From the NCBI RefSeq assembly GCF_000829375.1, contig NZ_AP014624.1, forward strand, positions 1,736,001 to 1,800,000: a stretch of 64,000 nucleotides of DNA, in the 5' to 3' direction. Under the pieces are notes generated by a model, which worked only from the letters and a program-made list of their open reading frames with translations, did no database searches and had not been told where the DNA came from. The stretch's first letter is position 1. Each line of letters starts with the position of its first letter. The translations under genes and the position numbers were made by a program. Below, piece by piece: positions 25,693 through 33,620 of this stretch. Source of the DNA: Chryseobacterium sp. StRB126. GTDB taxonomy: Bacteria; Bacteroidota; Bacteroidia; Flavobacteriales; Weeksellaceae.

Positions 25693-27681
25693 ATGATTTC
25701 CAAACAGACCATTGATAAAATATTCTCCACTATCCGCGTTGAAGAGATTGTGGGTGAATATGTGCAGTTGAAAAGGGCAGGGTCTAACTTTAAAGGACTC
25801 AGTCCTTTTCATGAAGAAAAGTCTCCAAGTTTTGTTGTTTCACCAAGTAAGCAGATCTGGAAAGATTTCTCTACCGGAAAAGGAGGAACGGCGATCTCTT
25901 TCCTGATGGAAATTGAAAACTTTACTTATCCCGAGGCTCTTCGCCATGCAGCCAAGAAGTACGGAATTGAAATTGAAGAAGATCTGCGTGAAATTTCTGA
26001 GGAAGCCAAACATGCCCAAACAGAAAAAGATCTGTTGTATAAAATTCATGAAGTTGCCAATACTTATTTCCAGGAAATCCTTTGGGATAACAAAGAGGGA
26101 AGAAGTATAGGATTATCTTACTTTAAAGAAAGAGAGCTTAAAGATGATATTATTAATAAGTTCCAGCTTGGATATTCTCCTGAACAAAAGAATGCATTTA
26201 CAGCATATGCTTTAGAAAAAGGATACACTAAAGAAATTCTTGAAAAATCCGGACTTTCTATTTTCCCTGAAAATACGCCGGCGGGAGTTGACAGATTCCG
26301 TGAAAGGGTAATTTTCCCGATCCATAGCTTTTCCGGAAGAGTTTTAGGTTTTGGAGCAAGGATTCTTAAGAATAATGTCAAAACGGCAAAATATCTCAAC
26401 TCGCCGGAAACAGAAATCTATCATAAATCTAATGTCCTTTATGGATTAAACCAAAGTAAACAGGCTATTTCAAGAAAGAACGGCTGCCTTTTGGTGGAAG
26501 GATATATGGATGTGATTTCCCTTCACATGTCCGGAATTGAAAACGTTGTAGCGAGTTCCGGAACGTCTTTGACTACAGAGCAAATCAAGCTGATTAAGAG
26601 ACTTACGGAAAATGTAACGATTCTTTTCGATGGTGATAATGCCGGTATTAAAGCCAGTTTCCGAAGTATTGATATGCTGCTGACAGAAGGAATGAACATT
26701 CGTGTCCTGCTGTTCCCCGATGGTGATGACCCGGATTCTTTTGCCAGAAAACATCCGCAGGAATATGTAGAAAAATACATCGAAAATGAAGCAATGGATT
26801 TCATTGACTTTAAAGCGGAAATTCTGTTGAGAGATGTAGGAAATGATCCTATTAAAAAAGCGGAGGCCATCCGTGATATTGTAAAATCGGTTTCCTTTGT
26901 ACAGAATGCGCTGAAAAGAGAGGTCTATCTGAAAGAGGTTTCCAATAAATTCGGACTTTCTGAGCAGAGTCTTTTCAATGAGCTGGATGTTCAGAAACAA
27001 ATTACGCAGAATCAGACGCATCATGTTCAGCAGCAACAGAAAGAAAAGGCAGCAGCTCCAAAATTAGAGATTGTTCCTCCGGATAAAGAAAAAGAAGACC
27101 CTTTCCTGTTTGAAGTATTGTTTATGGAGAACAAGCTTATTGAACATATGTTGGCGTTTGGAGATATTGTCCTGAAAAGGAGAAATGAAAATAATGAAGA
27201 ATATCAGATCACAGTCATTGAGGAAATTCTGCATCATTTTGAAGAAGAGCAGTATGCATTTTTAGTCAAAGGAAATGAGATCATTATCAATCAAGTGAAA
27301 GAGGGAATTCAGAAAGATGAATTGAGAAGTGGAAACTTTTTTGTATCTTTTATGGACGAAGAAATTACCACAAAGGTTGTTGACGCACTGATTCCTTTGG
27401 ATGATCTTGAAAACTGGGCTTCCAGAAATATTTATCCGCCTAATTACGGTGATAAGGTTGCAGATCAGATTCAAGGTGATGTTTTGTTGCATAAATATAG
27501 GTATATTGATTATCTGATCACAGAAACAGCTAGAGAGTTGGATCAATACAGCAGTACTGATGAAGTAAAATATTATGAGCTGATTAAAAAAATCACCTTA
27601 TTGAAACAGGCTTCTATCAGATTAAGTAATATCATTGAGTATTCTCCGATCAAGGGAATTTATATAGATAGGAAAAGATAG
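25693..27681 (+). CDS. dnaG: DNA primase
   Basis: 662 residues. The N-terminal region aligns with the CHC2 zinc-binding domain (AGSNFKGLSPFHEEKSPSFVV) but the zinc-ligand cysteines are replaced: Ser where CPFH is expected, and WKDFSTGKGG where the CFGCG knuckle is expected. The TOPRIM catalytic core is intact (LVEGYMDVISLHMSG, TILFDGDNAGIKAS, LFPDGDDPDSF). The C-terminal region (about 430-660) is divergent and would bind the helicase. It makes RNA primers for replication. Divergent from the membrane-protein/tsaE operon. Confidence 0.93.
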   Translation: MISKQTIDKIFSTIRVEEIVGEYVQLKRAGSNFKGLSPFHEEKSPSFVVSPSKQIWKDFSTGKGGTAISFLMEIENFTYPEALRHAAKKYGIEIEEDLREISEEAKHAQTEKDLLYKIHEVANTYFQEILWDNKEGRSIGLSYFKERELKDDIINKFQLGYSPEQKNAFTAYALEKGYTKEILEKSGLSIFPENTPAGVDRFRERVIFPIHSFSGRVLGFGARILKNNVKTAKYLNSPETEIYHKSNVLYGLNQSKQAISRKNGCLLVEGYMDVISLHMSGIENVVASSGTSLTTEQIKLIKRLTENVTILFDGDNAGIKASFRSIDMLLTEGMNIRVLLFPDGDDPDSFARKHPQEYVEKYIENEAMDFIDFKAEILLRDVGNDPIKKAEAIRDIVKSVSFVQNALKREVYLKEVSNKFGLSEQSLFNELDVQKQITQNQTHHVQQQQKEKAAAPKLEIVPPDKEKEDPFLFEVLFMENKLIEHMLAFGDIVLKRRNENNEEYQITVIEEILHHFEEEQYAFLVKGNEIIINQVKEGIQKDELRSGNFFVSFMDEEITTKVVDALIPLDDLENWASRNIYPPNYGDKVADQIQGDVLLHKYRYIDYLITETARELDQYSSTDEVKYYELIKKITLLKQASIRLSNIIEYSPIKGIYIDRKR

Positions 27682-27792
27682 TTTAAAGACAAAAGGATTT
27701 CGGATTCTGTGACAAAAAGTCCTATAAAATTTTAGGAATAAATATTGTAATTTAAACGTTGAAAATATTTTAAAATAATACATAATATAAAT

Positions 27793-28476
27793 ATGGACAT
27801 TAAAAAAGAATTCAGAGATTTCTCTGTAAAACATTTAGGAAACAACGGTTTGGTTACCGATCAGTATATGGGAATGTATGGCCCAACGAACTTAACTCCG
27901 TACATCATGGAAGAAAGAAGATTAAACGTTGCTCAGATGGACGTTTTCTCCCGTTTAATGATGGACAGAATTATCTTTTTGGGAACAGGAATCGATGATC
28001 AGGTAGCAAACATCGTTACAGCTCAGCTTTTATTCTTAGAAAGTGCAGATCCGTCTAAAGATATTCAAATCTATATCAACTCTCCTGGTGGAAGTGTATA
28101 CGCAGGATTAGGTATTTATGACACCATGCAGATCATTAAACCGGATGTAGCTACAATCTGTACTGGTATGGCTGCTTCAATGGGAGCTGTATTATTAGTT
28201 GCAGGAGAAAAAGGAAAGCGTTCTGCGCTTAAACATTCAAGAGTAATGATTCACCAGCCTTCTGGAGGTGCTCAGGGAGTAGCTTCTGATATGGAGATCA
28301 ACTTAAGAGAGATGTTGAAATTGAAGCAGGAACTTTATGACATTATCGCTCACCATTCAGGACAGACTTACGAGTGGGTAGAGAAATCTTCCGACAGAGA
28401 TTACTGGATGACTTCTGAAGAAGCTAAAAGCTTCGGAATGGTAGATGAGGTTCTTCAGAGAGCAGAGAAAAAATAA
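27793..28476 (+). CDS. clpP: ATP-dependent Clp protease proteolytic subunit
   Basis: 227 residues. Catalytic serine in GMAASMGAVLLVAGEKGKR, histidine in HSRVMIHQPSGGAQG, and aspartate in SSDRDYWMTSEEAKSFGMVD. N-terminal extension of about 30 residues before the ClpP core. It forms the barrel protease used with ClpX/ClpA-type unfoldases; clpX is not adjacent here. Own terminator follows. 111 bases after dnaG. Confidence 0.96.
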   Translation: MDIKKEFRDFSVKHLGNNGLVTDQYMGMYGPTNLTPYIMEERRLNVAQMDVFSRLMMDRIIFLGTGIDDQVANIVTAQLLFLESADPSKDIQIYINSPGGSVYAGLGIYDTMQIIKPDVATICTGMAASMGAVLLVAGEKGKRSALKHSRVMIHQPSGGAQGVASDMEINLREMLKLKQELYDIIAHHSGQTYEWVEKSSDRDYWMTSEEAKSFGMVDEVLQRAEKK

Positions 28477-28498
28477 TTGATTTGTATAATCATACTGA

Positions 28499-28528
28499 GA
28501 AACGCATCCAATTGGGATGCGTTTTTTG
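28499..28528 (+). terminator. Terminator after clpP
   Basis: A GC-containing stem (AACGCATCC paired with GGATGCGTT) is followed by TTTTTTG. It starts about 25 bases after the clpP stop codon. Confidence 0.85.
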
Positions 28529-28612
28529 TTTTAGCCACGAATGCCGAATTTTATTTAGAAGATTCATGCCGAAATAAATATAATGAAGAATATCACAATT
28601 GAAGACGCGATA

Positions 28613-28670
28613 TTCCCCTCCTCTGGACGAGTGTCAAAAATTCAAAGAATTTTTTGACTGGGTGGTTATT
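28613..28670 (-). repeat. Dispersed intergenic repeat, copy B
   Basis: The reverse complement of copy A at 3302-3358: on the minus strand AATAACCAC, then GTCAAAAAATTCTTTGAATT, then CAC and a CTC/GGAGG end. It begins directly at the stop codon of the T9SS-secreted protein. The core can fold as a hairpin (TCAAAAAATTC with GAATTTTTGA). Confidence 0.7.
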
Positions 28671-28671
28671 T

Positions 28672-29787
28672 CTACTTCTTCACAACCTTATGAACAGTAG
28701 CCCCATTCTTCGTCTTAATCTCTACCCAATACACCCCAGTATTTAAAGGTTTAACATTAATCTTAGCTGTCTGGGAAGTCAGTACTTTTTGTCCTAAAGA
28801 TGAGTAAATATTAATTTCTTTGATATTTTCAGATGTTTTAACCTGAATAAAATCACTCGTTGGATTAGGATAAATATTGAATGATGCTTTCTTATTTATT
28901 GAGGCAACAGACAATGTAGCATTACTTGCTTCAGTAGGTGTGAAAGGTCTTCTGTCTCCAAAGCTTAATCCAAACCATGTATTGTTACTCAATTGGACTT
29001 GGCTCAGATCAGCCTTGTTCTGCCAGCTGGAAAGATCTTTTCCGGTGTATAATTTCCAGCTTTCTGTTCCGGAGTTGTTTCCAGTAAAGGTATTTAATGA
29101 CAAATTGGAAATCTGATTATTGCTGGAAATAAAATTGAAATAAGGAGCCTGAGCTTGGATAAGCTCTAGGGCCTGCACTGCTGTCAGAGTACCATTGTAC
29201 TGAATTCCAAAAACAAAAGAGTTGGCATTGCCATTAGAATTATGGGTTCCAAAATCAAGAACAACAAGACTTTTATTGGTTCCTGTTCCAATCCAATGGG
29301 TAATTTGAGATGAGGTATACCATTGAGAGCTGTAGGCTGGCACTGGAGTTGATGGTGGAATATCAATGAAGTCAAGACCATAAGTAATACCAAACCATAG
29401 CCCGTCTGTTAAAGCCGTATATCCTACACCATTATTTTGATTGGACATATTTCCGGAATTTGACCCGGTCCAGGTAATCCAGTAATCATCTGTACTTGGA
29501 GTATGGTGATTGTACTTGAAACTGTACAGAAATCCTGAAGGAATGTCAGCCTCTATTTTAGGTTCTGCAGCCGCAATAGCGTTAATCATGTCTTCGGCCA
29601 TTAAATTATCACCATCAAAACGATAGCCCCAAACATAAGATGTAGGCGTATTGTTGTCATTGAAATCGGCAATGAAATAAGCCTTTTTAGAACCGGTTCC
29701 TACCCAAAACTTGATGTCGTTTTCTGTGAATTGGGCAAAGAAAAACTGCGTACAAAGCAGTAAGAAAAAAAAATAGATTTTTCTCAT
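28672..29787 (-). CDS. T9SS-secreted tandem-repeat protein under cobalamin riboswitch control
   Basis: 371 residues. Signal peptide MRKIYFFFLLLCTQFFFAQ. Two related repeats follow: about 22-140 (FWVGTGSKKAYFIADF, SYVWGYRFDG, AINAxxAAEP) and about 180-290 (HWIGTGTNKSLVVLDFG, SFVFGIQYNG, ALELIQAQAP), each ending with a Trp-Phe-Gly-Ile/Leu strand. The C-terminal 70 residues are a type A T9SS sorting domain (FNIYPNPTSDFIQVKT ... NTGVYWVEIKTKNGATVHKVVKK), so it is exported and anchored or released at the surface. The only element upstream is a cobalamin riboswitch, which points to a role in vitamin B12 or corrinoid capture (inference). Repeat function is not known to me. Confidence 0.88.
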   Translation of the reverse strand: MRKIYFFFLLLCTQFFFAQFTENDIKFWVGTGSKKAYFIADFNDNNTPTSYVWGYRFDGDNLMAEDMINAIAAAEPKIEADIPSGFLYSFKYNHHTPSTDDYWITWTGSNSGNMSNQNNGVGYTALTDGLWFGITYGLDFIDIPPSTPVPAYSSQWYTSSQITHWIGTGTNKSLVVLDFGTHNSNGNANSFVFGIQYNGTLTAVQALELIQAQAPYFNFISSNNQISNLSLNTFTGNNSGTESWKLYTGKDLSSWQNKADLSQVQLSNNTWFGLSFGDRRPFTPTEASNATLSVASINKKASFNIYPNPTSDFIQVKTSENIKEINIYSSLGQKVLTSQTAKINVKPLNTGVYWVEIKTKNGATVHKVVKK

Positions 29788-29861
29788 GATATAATTAAAT
29801 TAAAGTTTTATTCCCGAAACTTATGTATTAACAGAATTATCTTTAATTCTGAAATCTAAAT

Positions 29862-30034
29862 TGTGTTCAAGGCAGGTCTCCTGGCTCGCATCCTATAGCC
29901 AACCTTCCCGGATGTTGATCCAGTGGTACATTTTAATAGCTATAGGTAAAAACAGCTTACAGTTGCGGGTACAGCTCAAGATTTGAATGATATTCTCACT
30001 TGATTCCCTATTGTGAACAGTGTTCAACCTTAAA
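29862..30034 (-). ncRNA. Cobalamin (AdoCbl) riboswitch
   Basis: On the minus strand, in the right order: GGGAATCAAGTGAGAAT, GAGCTGTACCCGCAACTGTA, CCACTGG, CGGGAAGG and GCGAGCCAGGAGACCTGCC. These are the conserved core segments of the cobalamin riboswitch, including the near-invariant GCCACTG-type and CGAGCCAGGAGACCTGCC B12-box elements. Downstream, before the start codon at 29787, are two small hairpins (29832-29851, and AAGTTT/AAACTT nearer the start) without a U-run, so control is more likely at translation than by termination (inference). Confidence 0.93.
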
Positions 30035-30041
30035 AACGGTG

Positions 30042-30049
30042 CAAATATA
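30042..30049 (-). promoter_or_regulatory. Candidate -7 box for the riboswitch transcript
   Basis: The minus strand reads TATATTTG, matching TAnnTTTG exactly. It lies just upstream of the first conserved riboswitch helix, placing the expected transcription start near 30036. Confidence 0.55.
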
Positions 30050-30283
30050 TCATATAAATTTTGATATCTGTTTTGTGAATTATAGATCTGTTTCCAGTGT
30101 TTTTAATGATGGATTTTATTGATTGATAATGAATTGGTGTTTTGTTTTTGATTTTTCCGGGTAATTAAGGTGTTTTGTTGTTTATATTGAATTCATCTCA
30201 AGGTTCTATTGTTAAAATAGAATTATTATTGCATTCAAGATCAGTTTACAATCAATTTATACTTTCGCGCCATAAAAGTTAAT

Positions 30284-31552
30284 ATGAAAAAGTTATTATT
30301 ATCTGCTTTGGTGATGTCTACACTATGGTCATGCAGCAAAGACGATGACAACAATATAAATAATCAGGATATTAATTACTCTAAACTTCCTCAGGAGTTT
30401 CCTTTTACAACACTGGCAACAGTGAACGGAGTAGATGTAATTAATGGTGGATTCGGCTCCGGAGCGGCAGCTCATCCTACAAGAAAAGGAGAATTTTATG
30501 TTATTACAGACCGTGGCCCAAATACTGATTTTAAAAGCGGAAAGAAATTTTTAACACCTAATTTTACTCCAACCATTATGCATTTTAAAATTAATGCTGA
30601 AGGAAAAGTGGAAGTTATTAAATATATTAAGCTTAAAAATCCATCCGGACAGCCTATTACAGGGCTTCCAAACCCAGCAGGAATGGGAAGTACAGGCGAA
30701 ATAGCCTATGATGCAGCAGGAAATGAGCTGGGTACGGATAAATATGGGTTAGACAGTGAAAGTATTGTAGCAGCACCAGATGGTACATTCTGGGTTTCTG
30801 ATGAATATGGTCCACACATCGTTCACTACAATGCCGATGGAGTAGAGATGGAAAGAATAAGCCCAATGGGTGTGAACACAGGAACAAGAAAATTACCAGC
30901 TGTTTTAGCGAAAAGAAGAGCCAACAGAGGAATGGAAGGACTTTGTATGACTCCAGATGGAAAAACATTGGTAGGAACAATGCAGTCAATGATGTTTGTT
31001 CCATCAAAAGCTTTGGCAACCAATGCAACTTTAACGAGAATTGTAACTTTTGATATTAATACCGGACAAACGAAACAATATCTGTATAAACAAGATGGTG
31101 GCGCTTCTGATTCAGTTTGTGACATTACAGCATTAGGGAGTAATGAATTCCTTGTGATTGAAAGAGACGGTAATTTCGGAACGCAGGGTGGAATTAAAAA
31201 AGTATACAGAATCAACCTAAGCGAAGCAACAGACGTAAATGGAACCGACCTTGCAGCCGTAGATGGAATGAAAATAAACGGCAAAGCTCTGGAACAGTGT
31301 ACCTGGGACGAGCTTACCACAGCAGGAATTAAACCTGTTTCTAAAAAATTAGCCGTAGATCTGGTTGCAAAGCTGGGCTATGAACATGATAAGTTTGAGG
31401 GAATTGTTTATTTAGGAAATAATAAACTGGCTGTTTTTAATGATGATGATTTTGGAGTGGTAGATGACGGAGCCGGAAATGCTAAAGCTAAAATCCTTCC
31501 TAAAACAGGGAAGGTTGACAAAGGAACTATGTATATAGTCGATATTCAATAA
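30284..31552 (+). CDS. Phytase-like esterase lipoprotein (PF13449 type)
   Basis: 422 residues with lipoprotein signal MKKLLLSALVMSTLWSCSK (C17). The body is a beta-propeller-like esterase domain with FYVITDRGPNTDFK, GLDSESIVAAPDGTFWVSDEYGPHIVHY and RGMEGLCMTPDGKTL, the motif order of the bacterial 'phytase-like' esterase family. The substrate is unknown. It is divergent from the riboswitch-controlled protein and has its own terminator, so a link with B12 is not implied. Confidence 0.85.
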   Translation: MKKLLLSALVMSTLWSCSKDDDNNINNQDINYSKLPQEFPFTTLATVNGVDVINGGFGSGAAAHPTRKGEFYVITDRGPNTDFKSGKKFLTPNFTPTIMHFKINAEGKVEVIKYIKLKNPSGQPITGLPNPAGMGSTGEIAYDAAGNELGTDKYGLDSESIVAAPDGTFWVSDEYGPHIVHYNADGVEMERISPMGVNTGTRKLPAVLAKRRANRGMEGLCMTPDGKTLVGTMQSMMFVPSKALATNATLTRIVTFDINTGQTKQYLYKQDGGASDSVCDITALGSNEFLVIERDGNFGTQGGIKKVYRINLSEATDVNGTDLAAVDGMKINGKALEQCTWDELTTAGIKPVSKKLAVDLVAKLGYEHDKFEGIVYLGNNKLAVFNDDDFGVVDDGAGNAKAKILPKTGKVDKGTMYIVDIQ

Positions 31553-31570
31553 TTAGATTTTTTTAACGGA

Positions 31571-31600
31571 AAACGGCGGGATTTATTCCGCCGTTTTTTA
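31571..31600 (+). terminator. Terminator after the phytase-like gene
   Basis: Stem AAACGGCGG with CCGCCGTTT, loop GATTTATT, followed by TTTTTA. It begins about 18 bases after the stop. Confidence 0.88.
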
Positions 31601-31625
31601 TTGTATCTAGATTGAATAATTCAAT

Positions 31626-31685
31626 AGAAACGGGCTTCAGCCCGTTTAAAAGATAAAAATAAATTTCCATTGGCTTTAGCCAAAA
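31626..31685. repeat. Pair of small palindromic intergenic elements
   Basis: AAACGGGCTTCAGCCCGTTT (31629-31648) and then TTGGCTTTAGCCAA (31670-31683) are two adjacent hairpin-forming units of the GGGCTTNAGCCC type. They lie between two convergent terminators and encode nothing. They resemble dispersed REP-like units; no other copy was found in the window. Confidence 0.55.
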
Positions 31686-31695
31686 CGTATAATAA

Positions 31696-31723
31696 AAGCC
31701 CTTGAAGATTACTCCAAGGGCTC
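31696..31723 (-). terminator. Terminator of tpiA
   Basis: On the minus strand, GAGCCCTTGG... pairs with CAAGGGCTT and is followed by TTTATT. It begins about 28 bases past the tpiA stop. Confidence 0.8.
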
Positions 31724-31749
31724 TATTTTCTATATATTGTTCTTATCAA

Positions 31750-32508
31750 TTAATTGAAACCCTCAATAATCTTAGAGAAATCCTCTAATTTCAAAGCGGC
31801 ACCTCCAATCAGACCACCGTCAATATCCGGCTGAGAGAAAATTTCTTTCGCATTATCCGGCTTCACAGAACCTCCGTAAAGGATAGAAACCTCATCAGCT
31901 ACTTCCTGACCGTACTTAGCAGCAATGATGCTTCTGATGTGTGCATGAATTTCCTGAGCCTGCTCAGGGGTTGCTGTTTCTCCCGTTCCAATAGCCCAAA
32001 CCGGTTCGTAAGCAATTACTACTTTTTTAATCTCTTCAGCAGAAAGTGTGAAAAGAGCTACTTCAGTTTGATTTTTAACCACTTCAAAGTGCTGTCCTGC
32101 TTTTCTCTGCTCAAGAGTTTCTCCGTTGCAATAGACAGGAATAAGACCTTTTTCAAGAGCCAATTTGATTTTTCTGTTACAGTGAGAATCTGTTTCACCA
32201 TGGTATTGTCTTCTTTCAGAGTGCCCGATTAATGAACCTGTTGCATCGATGGATTCTAACATATCAGCGGAGATTTCTCCTGTGTATGCACCGCTTTCGT
32301 GTTCGCTCATATCCTGAGAGAATACTCCGATTTCATCCTTTTCAAAGATGTCTTTAGCCATCATTAAATATAAAGATGGTGGAGCGATCCAAACTTCACA
32401 GTTGGTTGCATTATTGTTTTTATAGCTTAGTAACTGAATCATCAATTGTTGTGCATCAATTACATTTTTGTTCATTTTCCAGTTGCCTGCAACTATTTTT
32501 CTTCTCAT
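31750..32508 (-). CDS. tpiA: Triosephosphate isomerase
   Basis: 252 residues. All family landmarks are present: N9-W-K11 in VAGNWKMNKN, the catalytic His in IGHSERRQYHGE, the catalytic Glu in VIAYEPVWAIGTGETA with the flexible loop, and phosphate-binding ILYGGSVKPDN and GLIGGAAL. It interconverts DHAP and glyceraldehyde-3-phosphate. It is the last gene of a minus-strand group that starts with DUF1599. Confidence 0.97.
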   Translation of the reverse strand: MRRKIVAGNWKMNKNVIDAQQLMIQLLSYKNNNATNCEVWIAPPSLYLMMAKDIFEKDEIGVFSQDMSEHESGAYTGEISADMLESIDATGSLIGHSERRQYHGETDSHCNRKIKLALEKGLIPVYCNGETLEQRKAGQHFEVVKNQTEVALFTLSAEEIKKVVIAYEPVWAIGTGETATPEQAQEIHAHIRSIIAAKYGQEVADEVSILYGGSVKPDNAKEIFSQPDIDGGLIGGAALKLEDFSKIIEGFN

Positions 32509-32584
32509 AAGATTTATATTGATTTATTTTACTTTTTAATTAAACTCACTTTTTGAATCTGTGAGATCTTTGATTTGAAGAGGA

Positions 32585-32938
32585 TTATAATCCCCATAAG
32601 TTTTTCAACAGAACATAGAATGTGTGCTCTTCTTCAGTTACCTTGTTGTCTGCTTTAATCAGAGACTTGGCAAACTGAGCAAACTTTACACGCTCATCTG
32701 CTGTAGAATCCTCATGAAAGCATCTTGCATGGAATTCAAAGTGATCTTTCCATTCCTCAGGCTGTAAAAGAGCCAATGTTTCAAGTTCATTATCAAGGTT
32801 CATTCTGAATGGAAACTCATCTGCCAGATATTGTTGTACCAGCATTCCCTCTTCAGGAGCAAATTCTCCGTCCACAGAAGAAAGGATCATTAATAAGTGG
32901 TAGCCGGCGATAGATTTATTTGATTTTTGCATATTCAA
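32585..32938 (-). CDS. TerB-like small protein
   Basis: 117 residues, all-helical by composition. The segment LLMILSSVDGEFAPEEGMLVQQYL near the start and LIKADNKVTEEEHTFYVLLKNL at the end resemble the paired acidic helix-loop motifs of TerB-type domains. It overlaps the upstream gene by four bases (ATGA-type), so the two are translationally coupled. Function unknown; tellurite resistance should not be assumed. Confidence 0.7.
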   Translation of the reverse strand: MNMQKSNKSIAGYHLLMILSSVDGEFAPEEGMLVQQYLADEFPFRMNLDNELETLALLQPEEWKDHFEFHARCFHEDSTADERVKFAQFAKSLIKADNKVTEEEHTFYVLLKNLWGL

Positions 32939-33615
32939 TATTTCTTTACTAAATGTTCTAAATTGTTTTTTTCTAAAATGCTGTCGAGGTATTTCCCTCT
33001 GCTGCTTGTTTTTCTTTGATAGGGAGCAAATCTCTCTGCCACTTCATTGAATTCTTCATTCAATTTCATAAGCTCTTTTATTTCACTTGCTGCAAGGGTT
33101 TTTTGAGAAAATATTTCATTGAATTGGATTAATTTTTTTACTGCAATTTCTTTTTTTACAATGTCTTCTTCAGTAGAATGGAGTGTACAGATTCCATAAA
33201 TTCCGTTACAATAAGCAGTCCATTCACTTTCAAAGATTTCATTAAGCTTTTCCTGATTAGAAAAGTCATCTTTGAAAATATCATTATAAGCAAAACGTTT
33301 ATCAGAATGAGCCATTAAGTTTTGAATAAATTTTTCTTTAAATTCGGCTTTATACTTTTGTGGATCATTCAGATTCTTATTTTTTTGAATCAGTGAAATA
33401 CAGCTTTTGCTGAAATATTTTTCAGTGATTTCACTTTGAAACTCATCGTTAAGGGGTGATGTAATTTTTATATTTCGTGAAATAATATAAGAAGCTTCCG
33501 GAACTAAATGATTCTGGATAAGTACAACCAGTTCATCTTTAGTGATCCCTGCTATATTACATAAATGATCTTCTGTAATATAATTTTCATTAATGTAATT
33601 GAAATTATCTTCCAT
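32935..33615 (-). CDS. Protein of unknown function in the tpiA cluster
   Basis: 226 residues, no signal peptide or membrane segment, mostly helical and charged. The N-terminus (DHLCNIAGITKDELVVLIQN) reads like a small helix-turn-helix or degraded DNA-binding helix. The rest is not recognised. It overlaps the TerB-like gene by four bases and follows the BT_3928 gene by five. Confidence 0.6.
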   Translation of the reverse strand: MEDNFNYINENYITEDHLCNIAGITKDELVVLIQNHLVPEASYIISRNIKITSPLNDEFQSEITEKYFSKSCISLIQKNKNLNDPQKYKAEFKEKFIQNLMAHSDKRFAYNDIFKDDFSNQEKLNEIFESEWTAYCNGIYGICTLHSTEEDIVKKEIAVKKLIQFNEIFSQKTLAASEIKELMKLNEEFNEVAERFAPYQRKTSSRGKYLDSILEKNNLEHLVKKY

Positions 33616-33620
33616 ACTTT

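Larger units (their letters stand above)
29788..30283. other. Divergent regulatory region between the T9SS protein and the phytase-like lipoprotein
   Basis: About 500 bases without a gene. The left part is filled by the cobalamin riboswitch and its expression platform. The right part (30050-30283) is AT-rich; it has TACTTTCG at 30260-30267, one mismatch to the -7 consensus, as a candidate promoter of the plus-strand gene. I see nothing else. Confidence 0.6.

Noticed and set aside
26470..27036. 188-codon minus-strand ORF inside dnaG
   Set aside because: Fully antisense to the TOPRIM region of dnaG, whose motifs are clear.
30657..31320. Long antisense ORFs opposite the phytase-like gene
   Set aside because: Shadows of a real coding frame; the plus-strand protein has a signal peptide and family motifs.
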